A DNA stretch of 64,000 nucleotides, taken from the NCBI GenBank assembly GCA_019694655.1, contig JAIBBN010000001.1, positions 124,001-188,000 of the forward strand, given 5' to 3'. Below the pieces are notes generated by a model. The model searched no databases and was not told the origin of the DNA. It saw nothing but the letters and a program-made list of their open reading frames with translations. The translations under genes and the position numbers were made by a program. Shown here piece after piece: positions 7,889 to 15,676 of this stretch (its first letter is position 1; every line of letters starts with the position of its first letter). Source of the DNA: Leptospirales bacterium (GTDB lineage: Bacteria; Spirochaetota; Leptospiria; Leptospirales; Leptonemataceae).

Positions 7889-9412
7889 ATGACCTTCAAT
7901 TCCCTCAGCTTTGTTGCGTTTTTCCCGACTGTCTTGCTGATCTACTATCTAACGCCGCGGGGTTGGCGTTGGCTGCCGCTGCTTCTGGGCAGCGCCTTCT
8001 TCTACGCCTTCGGACTCTGGAAGGCGAAGGTCGCTTACTATTTCCTGCTGCTGTGCGCTTCGGTATTGATCGACTATTTTTCCGGCCTGGCAATGGAAGC
8101 CCTGCGCGGCGCGCGGCGCAGCGCGGTCTTCTGGGCGGCATTACTGGCCAATTTTTCCGTCCTGTTTATATATAAGTACTTTGATTTCTTCAACGCCAAT
8201 CTGGCTGCCGGGCTGGCCAGTCTGGGCATCCCCTGGGCATTTGGCGCGCTCTCGCTGATTCTTCCGATCGGGATTTCTTTTCATACCTTTCAGGGCGCAA
8301 GCTATCTGATTGAAGTCTACCGCGGGGACCAGCGCGCCGAAAAGCATTTCGGCTATTTTGCACTCTACATACTGTATTTCCCGCAGCTGGTCGCCGGCCC
8401 CATTGAGCGACCGCAAAATCTACTGCAACAATTGCGGCTTGAGAATGCCTTCCGCTTTGATGAAGCGCGCGAGGGCCTGAAGCTGATGCTCTGGGGCCTG
8501 TTCAAGAAAGTCGTCGTTGCCGACCGCCTCGCAATCTATGTTACGCGAGTCTACGGCGGCGGACACGCGCCCGGGGAAGGCGCTTTGGAATTCCTTGGTT
8601 TTCCGCTGCTAGCAGCCACCTACTTCTTTGCCTTCCAGGTGTATTGTGATTTCTCCGGTTATACGGATATTGCCATCGGGGCCGCGCGGGTCATGGGCAT
8701 CCGTCTGATGCAGAATTTTCGCACGCCATATTTCAGCGCCAGCCATGCGGACTACTGGCGTCGTTGGCATATCTCTCTTTCCGGATGGTTTCGCGACTAT
8801 GTCTACTTCCCGCTGGGCGGCAACCGTGTCTCCGAATTGCGCGGGCTGTTCAATCTGATGGTCGTATTTCTTGTTAGCGGCTTATGGCACGGGGCCAACT
8901 GGACCTACGTGGCCTGGGGCGCCGTCCATGGCATTTTCGTTTTGATTGAGCGAATCTTTGAAATGGCGCTGCAGCGCGTCTCGCCGGCGGCCATAAACTG
9001 GTGGCGACGTTCTGCTTCGGGAGCTATCGAGGGCTCCTTTGGACAGCGCGCCGTGCTGCGCTTGACGCGCATTGTTCGCGTCGTTCTGGTTTTTCATGTC
9101 GCCGTGCTGGGCTATGTCTTTTTTCGGGCGCCTTCCATGGGCGATGCCTGGCATGTGATCACGCACGCTCTGGCGCCCGTACGATTCAATTTGCTGGCCT
9201 TCTACCAGGAGGAGACGCTGCGGCTTTCCGGCGTTCTTTTGATTCTCATTCTGGTCTCTATTGAGTTGATTCGGGATAGCGCCTGGTTCCAGCGTCGGCT
9301 GCCGGCGCTCAAGGCGCTTGGGCTGGGCTACTTGTTCTGGGCCGCACTGGCCGCTTTTACCTTGCTGGCGGGGGTATTCGGTGGATCAAATTTCGTCTAC
9401 TTCCAGTTCTGA
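7889..9412 (+). CDS. MBOAT family O-acyltransferase (AlgI/DltB-like)
   Basis: A polytopic membrane protein of 507 residues. It has the MBOAT signatures: SFHTFQGASYLIEVYRG, PQLVAGPIERP, FQVYCDFSGYTDIAIG, the YWRRWHISLS motif and SGLWHGANWTYVAWG, which carries the catalytic histidine. These enzymes move acyl groups onto extracellular polysaccharides or other surface polymers. The ATG at 7889 is preferred over an in-frame ATG at 7832 because the extra 19 residues are non-hydrophobic and unlike the family. The following gene overlaps it by 32 bases and encodes an SGNH-type partner, the common pairing for polymer O-acetylation. Confidence 0.93.
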   Translation: MTFNSLSFVAFFPTVLLIYYLTPRGWRWLPLLLGSAFFYAFGLWKAKVAYYFLLLCASVLIDYFSGLAMEALRGARRSAVFWAALLANFSVLFIYKYFDFFNANLAAGLASLGIPWAFGALSLILPIGISFHTFQGASYLIEVYRGDQRAEKHFGYFALYILYFPQLVAGPIERPQNLLQQLRLENAFRFDEAREGLKLMLWGLFKKVVVADRLAIYVTRVYGGGHAPGEGALEFLGFPLLAATYFFAFQVYCDFSGYTDIAIGAARVMGIRLMQNFRTPYFSASHADYWRRWHISLSGWFRDYVYFPLGGNRVSELRGLFNLMVVFLVSGLWHGANWTYVAWGAVHGIFVLIERIFEMALQRVSPAAINWWRRSASGAIEGSFGQRAVLRLTRIVRVVLVFHVAVLGYVFFRAPSMGDAWHVITHALAPVRFNLLAFYQEETLRLSGVLLILILVSIELIRDSAWFQRRLPALKALGLGYLFWAALAAFTLLAGVFGGSNFVYFQF

Positions 9413-10475
9413 AGACCGCAGCTGGCTGGATCGAGGCGTAGCCTCGCCGAGGCTTCGCTGGCTTCTGCGCCTTGGCCTGTTTGGGGTCCTGCTCTGGGCC
9501 TGCGACTACGGCTGTTATTCTTTCTCGTATAGATACTTTGATAAAATCAATCATCTGGGGGCGCTGGAGAAGCCAAATCCCGTCTGGTTGGTCGGCAGCA
9601 GCCATGTGTTCTGGGGCGTGGAGCCCGAACTGTTTCGCTCGGAAACTGGTCTGTCGCTTGGCATGCTTTCGGTGCCCGGCGCCAACAATGAGCTACGCGG
9701 CGCGCTGGTCCGCGAAGTCGTAGAGCGGCACAGAGCGAGCGCGCGATTGATCATCATTGAGGCCGACGTCTTTACCTACAGCTCCAGCCGCTATCCAGAG
9801 GGCGCGTGGCAGTTGCTGATTGGCTACTACCATCGCGGCCTCTTCCGCGACTATTTGCAGCGGAAATTTAGCGAGAGCGAACCTTACTTTCAGTTTTACA
9901 GAGCGCTGCGCAGCTATACGCTCAGCTCCGATTTTGGCTACATTGGCATGCGCTTCTGGAAGCTGATTTTCGGCGACCTGAGCGTCGCCCTTCGTCAGCT
10001 GCTGCAGCTTCCCCCGGAGTCCCTGGCGGACTATGGCGCAGCGCCCCCGCCGGGAGGGACGCTGCCGGGCGTCGGGTCGGTCGAGGCTGATACGCCTCGG
10101 GCGCGAGACTTGCGCATCCAGGAGTGGCGCACTCTCTACGGCGATTTTGTTGGCAAAGTTGAACTTTTGGAATTGGTGCAAATGGACATGGCCGCGCGCG
10201 AAGCATTGCGCGACCCGCAGGCCCAGGTTGTCCTGCTGGAGACGCCCAATGCGAACTGCTTTCCTGATCGTCAGCGGGAACTGGATGCGGTGCGGGCCAT
10301 TACGCGGCGCATTGCCAGCGCCAATCCCCGACTGCATTATTTGCGCATTGAGCCTCAGATCTTTGAAGAGGATTTTTCGCTCTACCTCGATGGCTCCCAT
10401 CTATCCCCGCTGGGTCGGGCGCTCTATACCAGGGCTCTGATCCGGGCCCTGCAACGGGAGTCGCTGCTGCCCTGA
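9381..10475 (+). CDS. membrane-anchored SGNH-like protein (DUF1574-like), MBOAT partner
   Basis: A protein of about 364 residues with one N-terminal membrane helix (around residues 23-42) and an extracytoplasmic domain. It has the block VGSSHVFWGVEPELF, the position of the SGNH nucleophile serine, and a C-terminal DGSHLSPLGRALY with the Asp and His of the triad. This resembles the DUF1574/AlgX-J-like proteins that sit beside MBOAT genes in Leptospira. It probably completes acyl transfer in the periplasm. I choose the GTG at 9381, preceded by GGGGG, which overlaps the MBOAT gene. The ATG at 9318 would add an unlikely leader. The exact polymer modified is unknown. Confidence 0.8.
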   Translation: MDQISSTSSSEDRSWLDRGVASPRLRWLLRLGLFGVLLWACDYGCYSFSYRYFDKINHLGALEKPNPVWLVGSSHVFWGVEPELFRSETGLSLGMLSVPGANNELRGALVREVVERHRASARLIIIEADVFTYSSSRYPEGAWQLLIGYYHRGLFRDYLQRKFSESEPYFQFYRALRSYTLSSDFGYIGMRFWKLIFGDLSVALRQLLQLPPESLADYGAAPPPGGTLPGVGSVEADTPRARDLRIQEWRTLYGDFVGKVELLELVQMDMAAREALRDPQAQVVLLETPNANCFPDRQRELDAVRAITRRIASANPRLHYLRIEPQIFEEDFSLYLDGSHLSPLGRALYTRALIRALQRESLLP

Positions 10476-10545
10476 GCCCCAGCTCAGCATAGTTATTTTT
10501 GACGGCGTAGCTCAAGCCGCCGGCCAGAATTCCGATGAAAGCAGC

Positions 10546-12138
10546 GTGAAGCTTATCCGTCGCGCCCTGCCTGGCCTCTTGCTGCTAATGTTCGCTGCAT
10601 CGTGGAGCGTCCTGCGTGCGCAGGCCGCAATGCCTGGGGGGACGGAATCGTCCAGCGGGCTGCGCGCCGCACCCGCGCCGCTCAATAGCGTCGGCCATGA
10701 CTTTGCTCCAACGCTGAGCGCCGACGGCAAGACGATGATCTTTGCGTCGCGCCGCGGCGACGCCGAATATGCAGATCTTTATGTTACTAACTTCCGAGAC
10801 GGCCGTTGGTCGGACCCGCAGGCCCTCGACCAGTTGAATTCGCCCTTCATCGATGAAACGCCCTTTCTGGTTCCCGATGGCAGTATGCTCTTCTTTGCTT
10901 CGAACCGCGATGGAAGCGTCGAGAGTCGCGACGAACAGGGGCGCCTGCGCGTTTCAATGGACCTGTACGTATCCCGGCATAGCGCTAGCGGCTGGACCGC
11001 GCCGCAGCGCCTGGCCGGCGAGGTAAATTCAGAGCTGACCGAACGCAGCCCGGCGCTTGACCAGCAGAGCGGCATTCTTTACTTTTCTCGACAACCGATT
11101 GGCGATATCAGCGCCACGCAGATCTTTCAGGCCCGCTACCAGGATGGCGCCTTCGTAGACGTCCGCGCATTGCCAGCGCCGGTTAATGTCGGCGCCACAG
11201 ATGCCTCGTTTGTGCCGGCGCCAGGCAAGCACGGCTTTTACTTCACTTCCCGTCGCAGCGGGGGCCTCGGTTACGATGATATATATTTTGTAAGTTTTGA
11301 GGATGGCCGTTTTGGACAACCGATCAACCTTGGTCCCGGCATCAACAGCGCAGAACGCGATCTGGCCCTCGCGGTTGGCGGGGACTGGATTATAGTTTGC
11401 TCGACGCGGTCCGGCGGACCTGGCGGCGTCGATTTGTTTCTGGAACGCGTAGCGGCGCTGCTTGAACTTCAAATAGAGGTTCGCGATCGTCAGAGCCGCG
11501 CGCCACTGCCCGGCGAGGTAGAAAGCTCCATAGATGGACAGGCCTTTCAGCGCGCCGCAACCGATGCACAGGGTCGTCTGGATCTACAGCTCGATAGCGG
11601 TGCGCGCGCCATTCGGCTGCGCATCAGTCGCCGCGGCTATCTGCCTTACGAGCAGGACTTTGTCCTGAATCCAGCGGAAAATTCCCTGCACTCAGAGAGC
11701 GGATCGCAGATTCCCCGGCAAACCCTGGGCGTCGCCGAAACATCGCGGCATTTACTGGCCGAACTGTTGCCGATCCAGACTGCCGCGACCTTCGACTTGC
11801 GCGCCATTCAATTCAACTACAATGAAGCGACCCTGCGATCGGACAGCGCAGCCAGTCTCGAACAGCTGGACCGCTTCCTTCGTGAAAATCCCGAACTGCG
11901 TCTGGAAGTTGTGGGGCATACCGATATGCACGGGGATCCGGATTACAATCAGCAACTGAGCGAAAGGCGCGCCGCAGCTGTCATTGAAGAGCTCAAGCGA
12001 CGCGGAATCCAGGGCGCGCGATTGCAGGGACGCGGCGCCGGCATGTCGCAGCCACTGAGTAGAGAGAACAGCGATGCCGCCGACGAACGCAATCGACGCA
12101 CCGAATTTCGCGTGCTTTCCGCGTCCGCCGGCCACTGA
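10546..12138 (+). CDS. OmpA-family protein with PD40-type beta-propeller repeats
   Basis: 530 residues with a signal peptide ending near VLRAQA. Residues about 45-300 carry four or five PD40/WD40-like blades of the type PTLSADGKTMIFASRRG, with DLY or DIYF strands and LNSP or INSA turns. A short carboxypeptidase-regulatory-like region follows near residues 315-380. The C-terminal OmpA domain (about 410-525) has GHTDMHGDPDYNQQLSERRA, the peptidoglycan-binding loop, and ends in ERNRRTEF. The protein probably tethers outer membrane to cell wall. The start is a GTG. An out-of-frame ATG at 10535 opens a four-codon frame whose TGA overlaps that GTG. Confidence 0.9.
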   Translation: MKLIRRALPGLLLLMFAASWSVLRAQAAMPGGTESSSGLRAAPAPLNSVGHDFAPTLSADGKTMIFASRRGDAEYADLYVTNFRDGRWSDPQALDQLNSPFIDETPFLVPDGSMLFFASNRDGSVESRDEQGRLRVSMDLYVSRHSASGWTAPQRLAGEVNSELTERSPALDQQSGILYFSRQPIGDISATQIFQARYQDGAFVDVRALPAPVNVGATDASFVPAPGKHGFYFTSRRSGGLGYDDIYFVSFEDGRFGQPINLGPGINSAERDLALAVGGDWIIVCSTRSGGPGGVDLFLERVAALLELQIEVRDRQSRAPLPGEVESSIDGQAFQRAATDAQGRLDLQLDSGARAIRLRISRRGYLPYEQDFVLNPAENSLHSESGSQIPRQTLGVAETSRHLLAELLPIQTAATFDLRAIQFNYNEATLRSDSAASLEQLDRFLRENPELRLEVVGHTDMHGDPDYNQQLSERRAAAVIEELKRRGIQGARLQGRGAGMSQPLSRENSDAADERNRRTEFRVLSASAGH

Positions 12139-12169
12139 GCGGGCAAACGGCGGCCGACTGGGAGCGGCT

Positions 12170-12490
12170 CTAAGTCAAACGAGTGCTGTCGCGCACCCAC
12201 TGCAGATAGGCCGGTGCGCCGTCAGCCAGGGGCCAGTCGACGATGCAAGGATTGTCATAGCTGTGCAAGGCGGCGAGTCGCTGGCGCAGTGCGCTGAGCC
12301 TCGCTTCGCTGGTTTTCAACAGTAAAACCGTCTCCTGATCACGCTGCAATTCTCCCTGCCAGAAGTAAATAGAGCGCATCGCCGGCAAAATATTGGCGCA
12401 GGCCGCCAGCTTCTCCGCAACAGCCGCTTCGCCGAGCTGCTCCGCTTGTTCGACGCTGGCGCAAGTTACATAGACGAAATAGACATCCAT
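12170..12490 (-). CDS. cutA: CutA1 divalent-ion tolerance protein
   Basis: A 106-residue protein of the CutA1 family, a trimeric ferredoxin-like fold related in shape to PII. The family signature is visible: the opening VYVTCASVEQAEQLG, KLAACANILP, the strand SIYFWQGELQRDQETVLLLKT, and HSYDNPCIVDWP, which holds the His and Pro of the conserved active-looking pocket. The role in metal tolerance in other bacteria is not well explained. It starts 18 bases after the PII gene on the same strand, so the two are probably co-transcribed. It converges with the OmpA-family gene. Confidence 0.93.
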   Translation of the reverse strand: MDVYFVYVTCASVEQAEQLGEAAVAEKLAACANILPAMRSIYFWQGELQRDQETVLLLKTSEARLSALRQRLAALHSYDNPCIVDWPLADGAPAYLQWVRDSTRLT

Positions 12491-12508
12491 AGATTTTTCC
12501 GTCGGCGA

Positions 12509-12850
12509 TCAACCGATCGCATCCTGGCCGCGCTCGCCGGTACGGATGCGCACAACTTCCTTGAGCTCGGTTACGAAGATTTTGCCATCTCCAATCTGCC
12601 CGCTGCGGGCGCCCTGGCAAATCGCCTTGATCGTTGGCTCGACAAATTCTTCGTTCACCGCAATTTGCAACACAGTCTTATTCAGCAAGGTCACTTCGCT
12701 GCGCGCGCCACGAAAGCCCTCGTCATAGCCGCGCTGCTGACCGCAGCCGACAGCCGAAAAGACAGTCATCTTGGCAACGCCCGCACGTTGCAGCGAAGCT
12801 TTAACGTCGCGCAACTTGTGTGGCTGGATAATCGCAGTAATCAGTTTCAT
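12509..12850 (-). CDS. glnB: PII nitrogen regulatory protein with altered T-loop tip
   Basis: 113 residues, full length for PII. Effector-site residues are present: Gln in GCGQQRG (the Q39 position), Lys in LLNKT (the K58 position), GDGKIFV with Lys90, and RIRTGE with the two ATP-contact arginines. So ATP/ADP and 2-oxoglutarate binding is expected. The T-loop reads DEGFRGARS where Escherichia coli GlnB has TELYRGAEY, so the uridylylated Tyr51 is replaced by serine. It follows the Amt-like gene by six bases, the arrangement of classic glnK-amtB in reverse order. It is followed by cutA. Regulation by uridylylation looks impossible at the usual site; phosphorylation is conceivable but unsupported. 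Confidence 0.93.
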   Translation of the reverse strand: MKLITAIIQPHKLRDVKASLQRAGVAKMTVFSAVGCGQQRGYDEGFRGARSEVTLLNKTVLQIAVNEEFVEPTIKAICQGARSGQIGDGKIFVTELKEVVRIRTGERGQDAIG

Positions 12851-12856
12851 AATATG

Positions 12857-13987
12857 CTACTTCAGATGGATGATCTGAAAGCCGCTGTAAGCGTCGTGGC
12901 CGTGGGCGCTGAGGTCGAGTCCGCGCAACTCCTCCGCTTCGCTGACGCGCAGCCAGCCCATTTTGCGCAGCAGTAGCGCAGGAAGCAGCGTGCCCAGAAA
13001 GGCGCCGCCGGCCATCAAGGCAGCGTAGGCAAGGCCGCCAGAGAGAAAAGGATCGCTGCGCAACGCCGCGGCCAAAGGTCCAAGCAATGCTCCCGTCAAG
13101 AATGGTCCGGCGGCCGCTGTTGGATCATCAATGCGCAGGCGATCACAAAGCAGTACGGCTGCCGCGCCAGCGACGCCGGCTGCCAGACCAGAGAACGCCG
13201 ACGCGCCTGGCGAAATCGCCATGCCGCCGCTGGCGCTCATGGCCGCCGCGGCCAGCGCTCCGCTCCAGCTGAGACTGAGGTCCGTGCGACCGGACAGGAA
13301 GCGGGACAGCAGAGCCCCGCCCAGCATGCCGCCAGCGGGCATTGCAATTAACGAAGTCGCCGACTGCAGCAATGGCCAATCGGATAGCAGAGCAAAGGCC
13401 AGCAGACCGCTGAGAAAGAAGGAAAACCCAAGCATCGAGAGCGGACTGTGGTGACCAACCAGCGGATAGATTTTCCCGTAAGCGCCGTATTTTTCGGTGC
13501 GCGGTCCGACGCTTGCTGCCAGCGCCAGGCCGCATCCGGCTGCACTGGCGAACAACCAGGCGCCGGCAGGCGCCGGCGGCGAAATCGCGTTCATCGGCAG
13601 TTGCGCTGCAAGGATCTGGGCCAGAGGCGCTATGAGCGCCGCGTAGAATACGCAAAATAGCAACACTGCGCCGCTACGCATTCGCTCCTGGCCGGCGCCG
13701 AGGGCCAGCGCCGCGCCAAGCGGCGCCAGACAGAGCAGCGGCAATCCGGCCGTTTCTTGCGAAAACGCGGCGACCTGGACGCCGCTCCAGGTTTGAAAGG
13801 CTGCCGCCGAAGTCAGCCAGGCTGCTACCGCAATAGCAAATCCCAGGCCCATTTGAAAAGCAAGACTCAAAGCATTGCGGGCGCGCAGAAGCCCCGAGCA
13901 ATACGCCTGCCAGCCGGCAAAAGCAATCAATAGTAGAACTGCGGTCAGCAGGCTGCGCAGCGCTTCGGTTGTATTTTCAAGATCCAT
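12857..13987 (-). CDS. degenerate Amt/Rh-like membrane protein lacking pore histidines
   Basis: A 376-residue polytopic membrane protein. Similarity to ammonium channels is clearest at the C-terminus, where GLDLSAHGHDAYSGF matches the cytoplasmic tail that contacts PII. It is also clear in GHHSPLSMLGFSFF, equivalent to PHNLPMVFTGTAIL, and in RIDDP, equivalent to RVDDP. By eye, the twin pore histidines are replaced: GTVVHINAA aligns with GAWLFASAA, and FGVHGVCG with AGPFLTGA, so both His become Phe. The conserved Asp before the first His also appears lost. The ATG at 13987 has a CGGAG site eight bases upstream. It overlaps the upstream glycosyltransferase and lies six bases before the PII gene. 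It is unlikely to conduct ammonium; sensing is one guess. Confidence 0.82.
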   Translation of the reverse strand: MDLENTTEALRSLLTAVLLLIAFAGWQAYCSGLLRARNALSLAFQMGLGFAIAVAAWLTSAAAFQTWSGVQVAAFSQETAGLPLLCLAPLGAALALGAGQERMRSGAVLLFCVFYAALIAPLAQILAAQLPMNAISPPAPAGAWLFASAAGCGLALAASVGPRTEKYGAYGKIYPLVGHHSPLSMLGFSFFLSGLLAFALLSDWPLLQSATSLIAMPAGGMLGGALLSRFLSGRTDLSLSWSGALAAAAMSASGGMAISPGASAFSGLAAGVAGAAAVLLCDRLRIDDPTAAAGPFLTGALLGPLAAALRSDPFLSGGLAYAALMAGGAFLGTLLPALLLRKMGWLRVSEAEELRGLDLSAHGHDAYSGFQIIHLK

Positions 13988-15113
13988 GGACAATCTCCGC
14001 AACAGCCACCGAGGGCGCTTTCAGCCGCTCATCTTCCGGCAAGGCGCCAAACTGATTGAGTATACGGTGAAAGGCGGCAAGCGTCCGGCCTCGCGAAAAA
14101 TGACGCAACCGGCGTTGCTGTCCATCCAACAACGCGCCGCGCAGCGAGCGATTCTCATGCAATTCGGCGGCTACCGCCGCCACCCGGACAAAATCCTTCC
14201 GCTCGAACTGGATGCCGGAACGATCCAGCGTTTCAGGGATCACCGAGCTACGAAAGGCAAGTACCGGCAGATCAAAGTGCATACTCTCCACCAGCGGCGC
14301 AAAAAAGCCCTCGTGCTCGCTCATACTCAGGAAGACCGACGCGCTGCGATAGCAGGCGGCCACCTGGGCTGGCGAAATCATGTCCGTAAAACGTACGGCG
14401 TCGCCCAGGCCCAGCTCTTGCGCCAGACTGGCCAGCTCACTGACGTAACTGCGTACGCCAGGATGAAATGCGCCGACGAAAACCAGTTGCGAGTCAGGAA
14501 TCAGTTTCCTGTAATAATAGTAAGTCTTGATCAAATCCTGGTGGCGCTTGTTGGGAAAGATTCGACCCACAAAAAGCAGCGTGGCCGGTCCGCGTCGAAA
14601 CAACTCGTGACGATCCAGGTCGGTACAATCCGGGAATTGCGAAAAATCTATCGGCACCGGCATTACTTCGATGTTTTTGAAGCCCAATTCTTCCAGATCA
14701 TGGGCGTTGAATTGTGAGTCGGCGGCATTGGCGGCAAATCGTCCGGCCAGTCGATGCAGCTTTTCGCGAGTGATGGCCAGCTGTTCGGCAATCGTCGGAT
14801 TGTAGGGGGCCACGAATTCCGGGGGCGTTGTATTATGGTGGATCAGCGCCTTTTCTGCAGGAATGCTCTCAAAATCATTCAGGAAATCAGAATGAAAGGA
14901 ATGGTGGTAGATCAGGATCGAGTTGCGTGCGTAGTGATAGCGACGATAGTGTTCAACCAGATGAGCGTCAGTCGTATGGAAATGCTGGCTGAAAATTTGC
15001 GAGCGAAAGCCAAGTCGACGCAATTCTTTCTGCAAGATAAGCGCTTCGTTGGAGATTGCGTCTCCCACGGCAAAGCCGGCGCAAAACTGATCGACTGAAA
15101 CGGGCGCCTTCAT
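13977..15113 (-). CDS. GT4-family glycosyltransferase
   Basis: 378 residues with the two-domain GT-B layout. The N-terminal half has FAVGDAISNEALILQKEL. The C-terminal nucleotide-sugar domain opens with ATLLFVGRIFPNKRHQDLIK, and the family E-x7-E motif appears as SEHEGFFAPLVESM. The fold is typical of retaining glycosyltransferases that build cell-surface glycans. Donor and acceptor cannot be read from sequence. Its end overlaps the Amt-like gene by 11 bases, which puts it in the same minus-strand operon. The upstream lipoprotein gene ends 16 bases before its start. Confidence 0.88.
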   Translation of the reverse strand: MKAPVSVDQFCAGFAVGDAISNEALILQKELRRLGFRSQIFSQHFHTTDAHLVEHYRRYHYARNSILIYHHSFHSDFLNDFESIPAEKALIHHNTTPPEFVAPYNPTIAEQLAITREKLHRLAGRFAANAADSQFNAHDLEELGFKNIEVMPVPIDFSQFPDCTDLDRHELFRRGPATLLFVGRIFPNKRHQDLIKTYYYYRKLIPDSQLVFVGAFHPGVRSYVSELASLAQELGLGDAVRFTDMISPAQVAACYRSASVFLSMSEHEGFFAPLVESMHFDLPVLAFRSSVIPETLDRSGIQFERKDFVRVAAVAAELHENRSLRGALLDGQQRRLRHFSRGRTLAAFHRILNQFGALPEDERLKAPSVAVAEIVHGS

Positions 15114-15129
15114 TGTGATTTGCGGCGGC

Positions 15130-15573
15130 TCAGGGGCTCTGGGCTTCGACCAGCTTCATACGAACGCAGTCCGGGTCCTGGCGGTAGAGCCGCCGACGTT
15201 CGTTACAGTCGGCAGCGGCGGCTACGGACGCTGAGCACCGTCCGTAGCTCTCGTAGATCTCCTGATCGGTCCGCAGCGCCGCGGGCCCAGGGGCGACGCT
15301 GACCTGTCCAATCAGAGCAAACTGTCGTTCCTTGCAAAGGTCCCGGGTCATTCGGCTGAGCGTCACATCGCGTCGTTCTGGTTGATCGGCCAGACGACGG
15401 GCCACATCCTCCTTCAAGCAATCAACGATGGCGTTGCAGAGACGAGCGGCGTCCAGGTCGTAGCGCTGCCGCAATTCCGGCGAAATACTGGCCTTGTGCT
15501 TGCAATGAAGGACGCCGCTGACGCAGAGCAGGCTCAACATCGCGGCGAAAAGAGCGCGGGTCGAAAGCGACAT
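15130..15573 (-). CDS. small cysteine-containing lipoprotein
   Basis: A 147-residue protein starting at the ATG at 15573. The N-terminus MSLSTRALF is followed by a hydrophobic stretch and the spirochaete-like lipobox VLHC at residue 24, so the protein is probably lipidated. The mature part is charged and helical, with cysteine pairs (LCNAIVDC, DLC, GRC, DCN, DC) that could form disulphides. The pattern resembles small Leptospira lipoproteins of unknown role (TIGR04454-like), but I am not certain. It is divergent from the VKOR-DsbA gene, an oxidative-folding enzyme. It heads the run of minus-strand genes down to cutA. Confidence 0.7.
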   Translation of the reverse strand: MSLSTRALFAAMLSLLCVSGVLHCKHKASISPELRQRYDLDAARLCNAIVDCLKEDVARRLADQPERRDVTLSRMTRDLCKERQFALIGQVSVAPGPAALRTDQEIYESYGRCSASVAAAADCNERRRLYRQDPDCVRMKLVEAQSP

Positions 15574-15676
15574 GGTTCCAGGACAGCGCCCGAATACGAC
15601 GCCTGCGGCAAGCACGAATCCAGGCCAAAGTGATTGACGCGTCTCCGGGTCGGCGCGACCGGGACGAGGCACTGTT

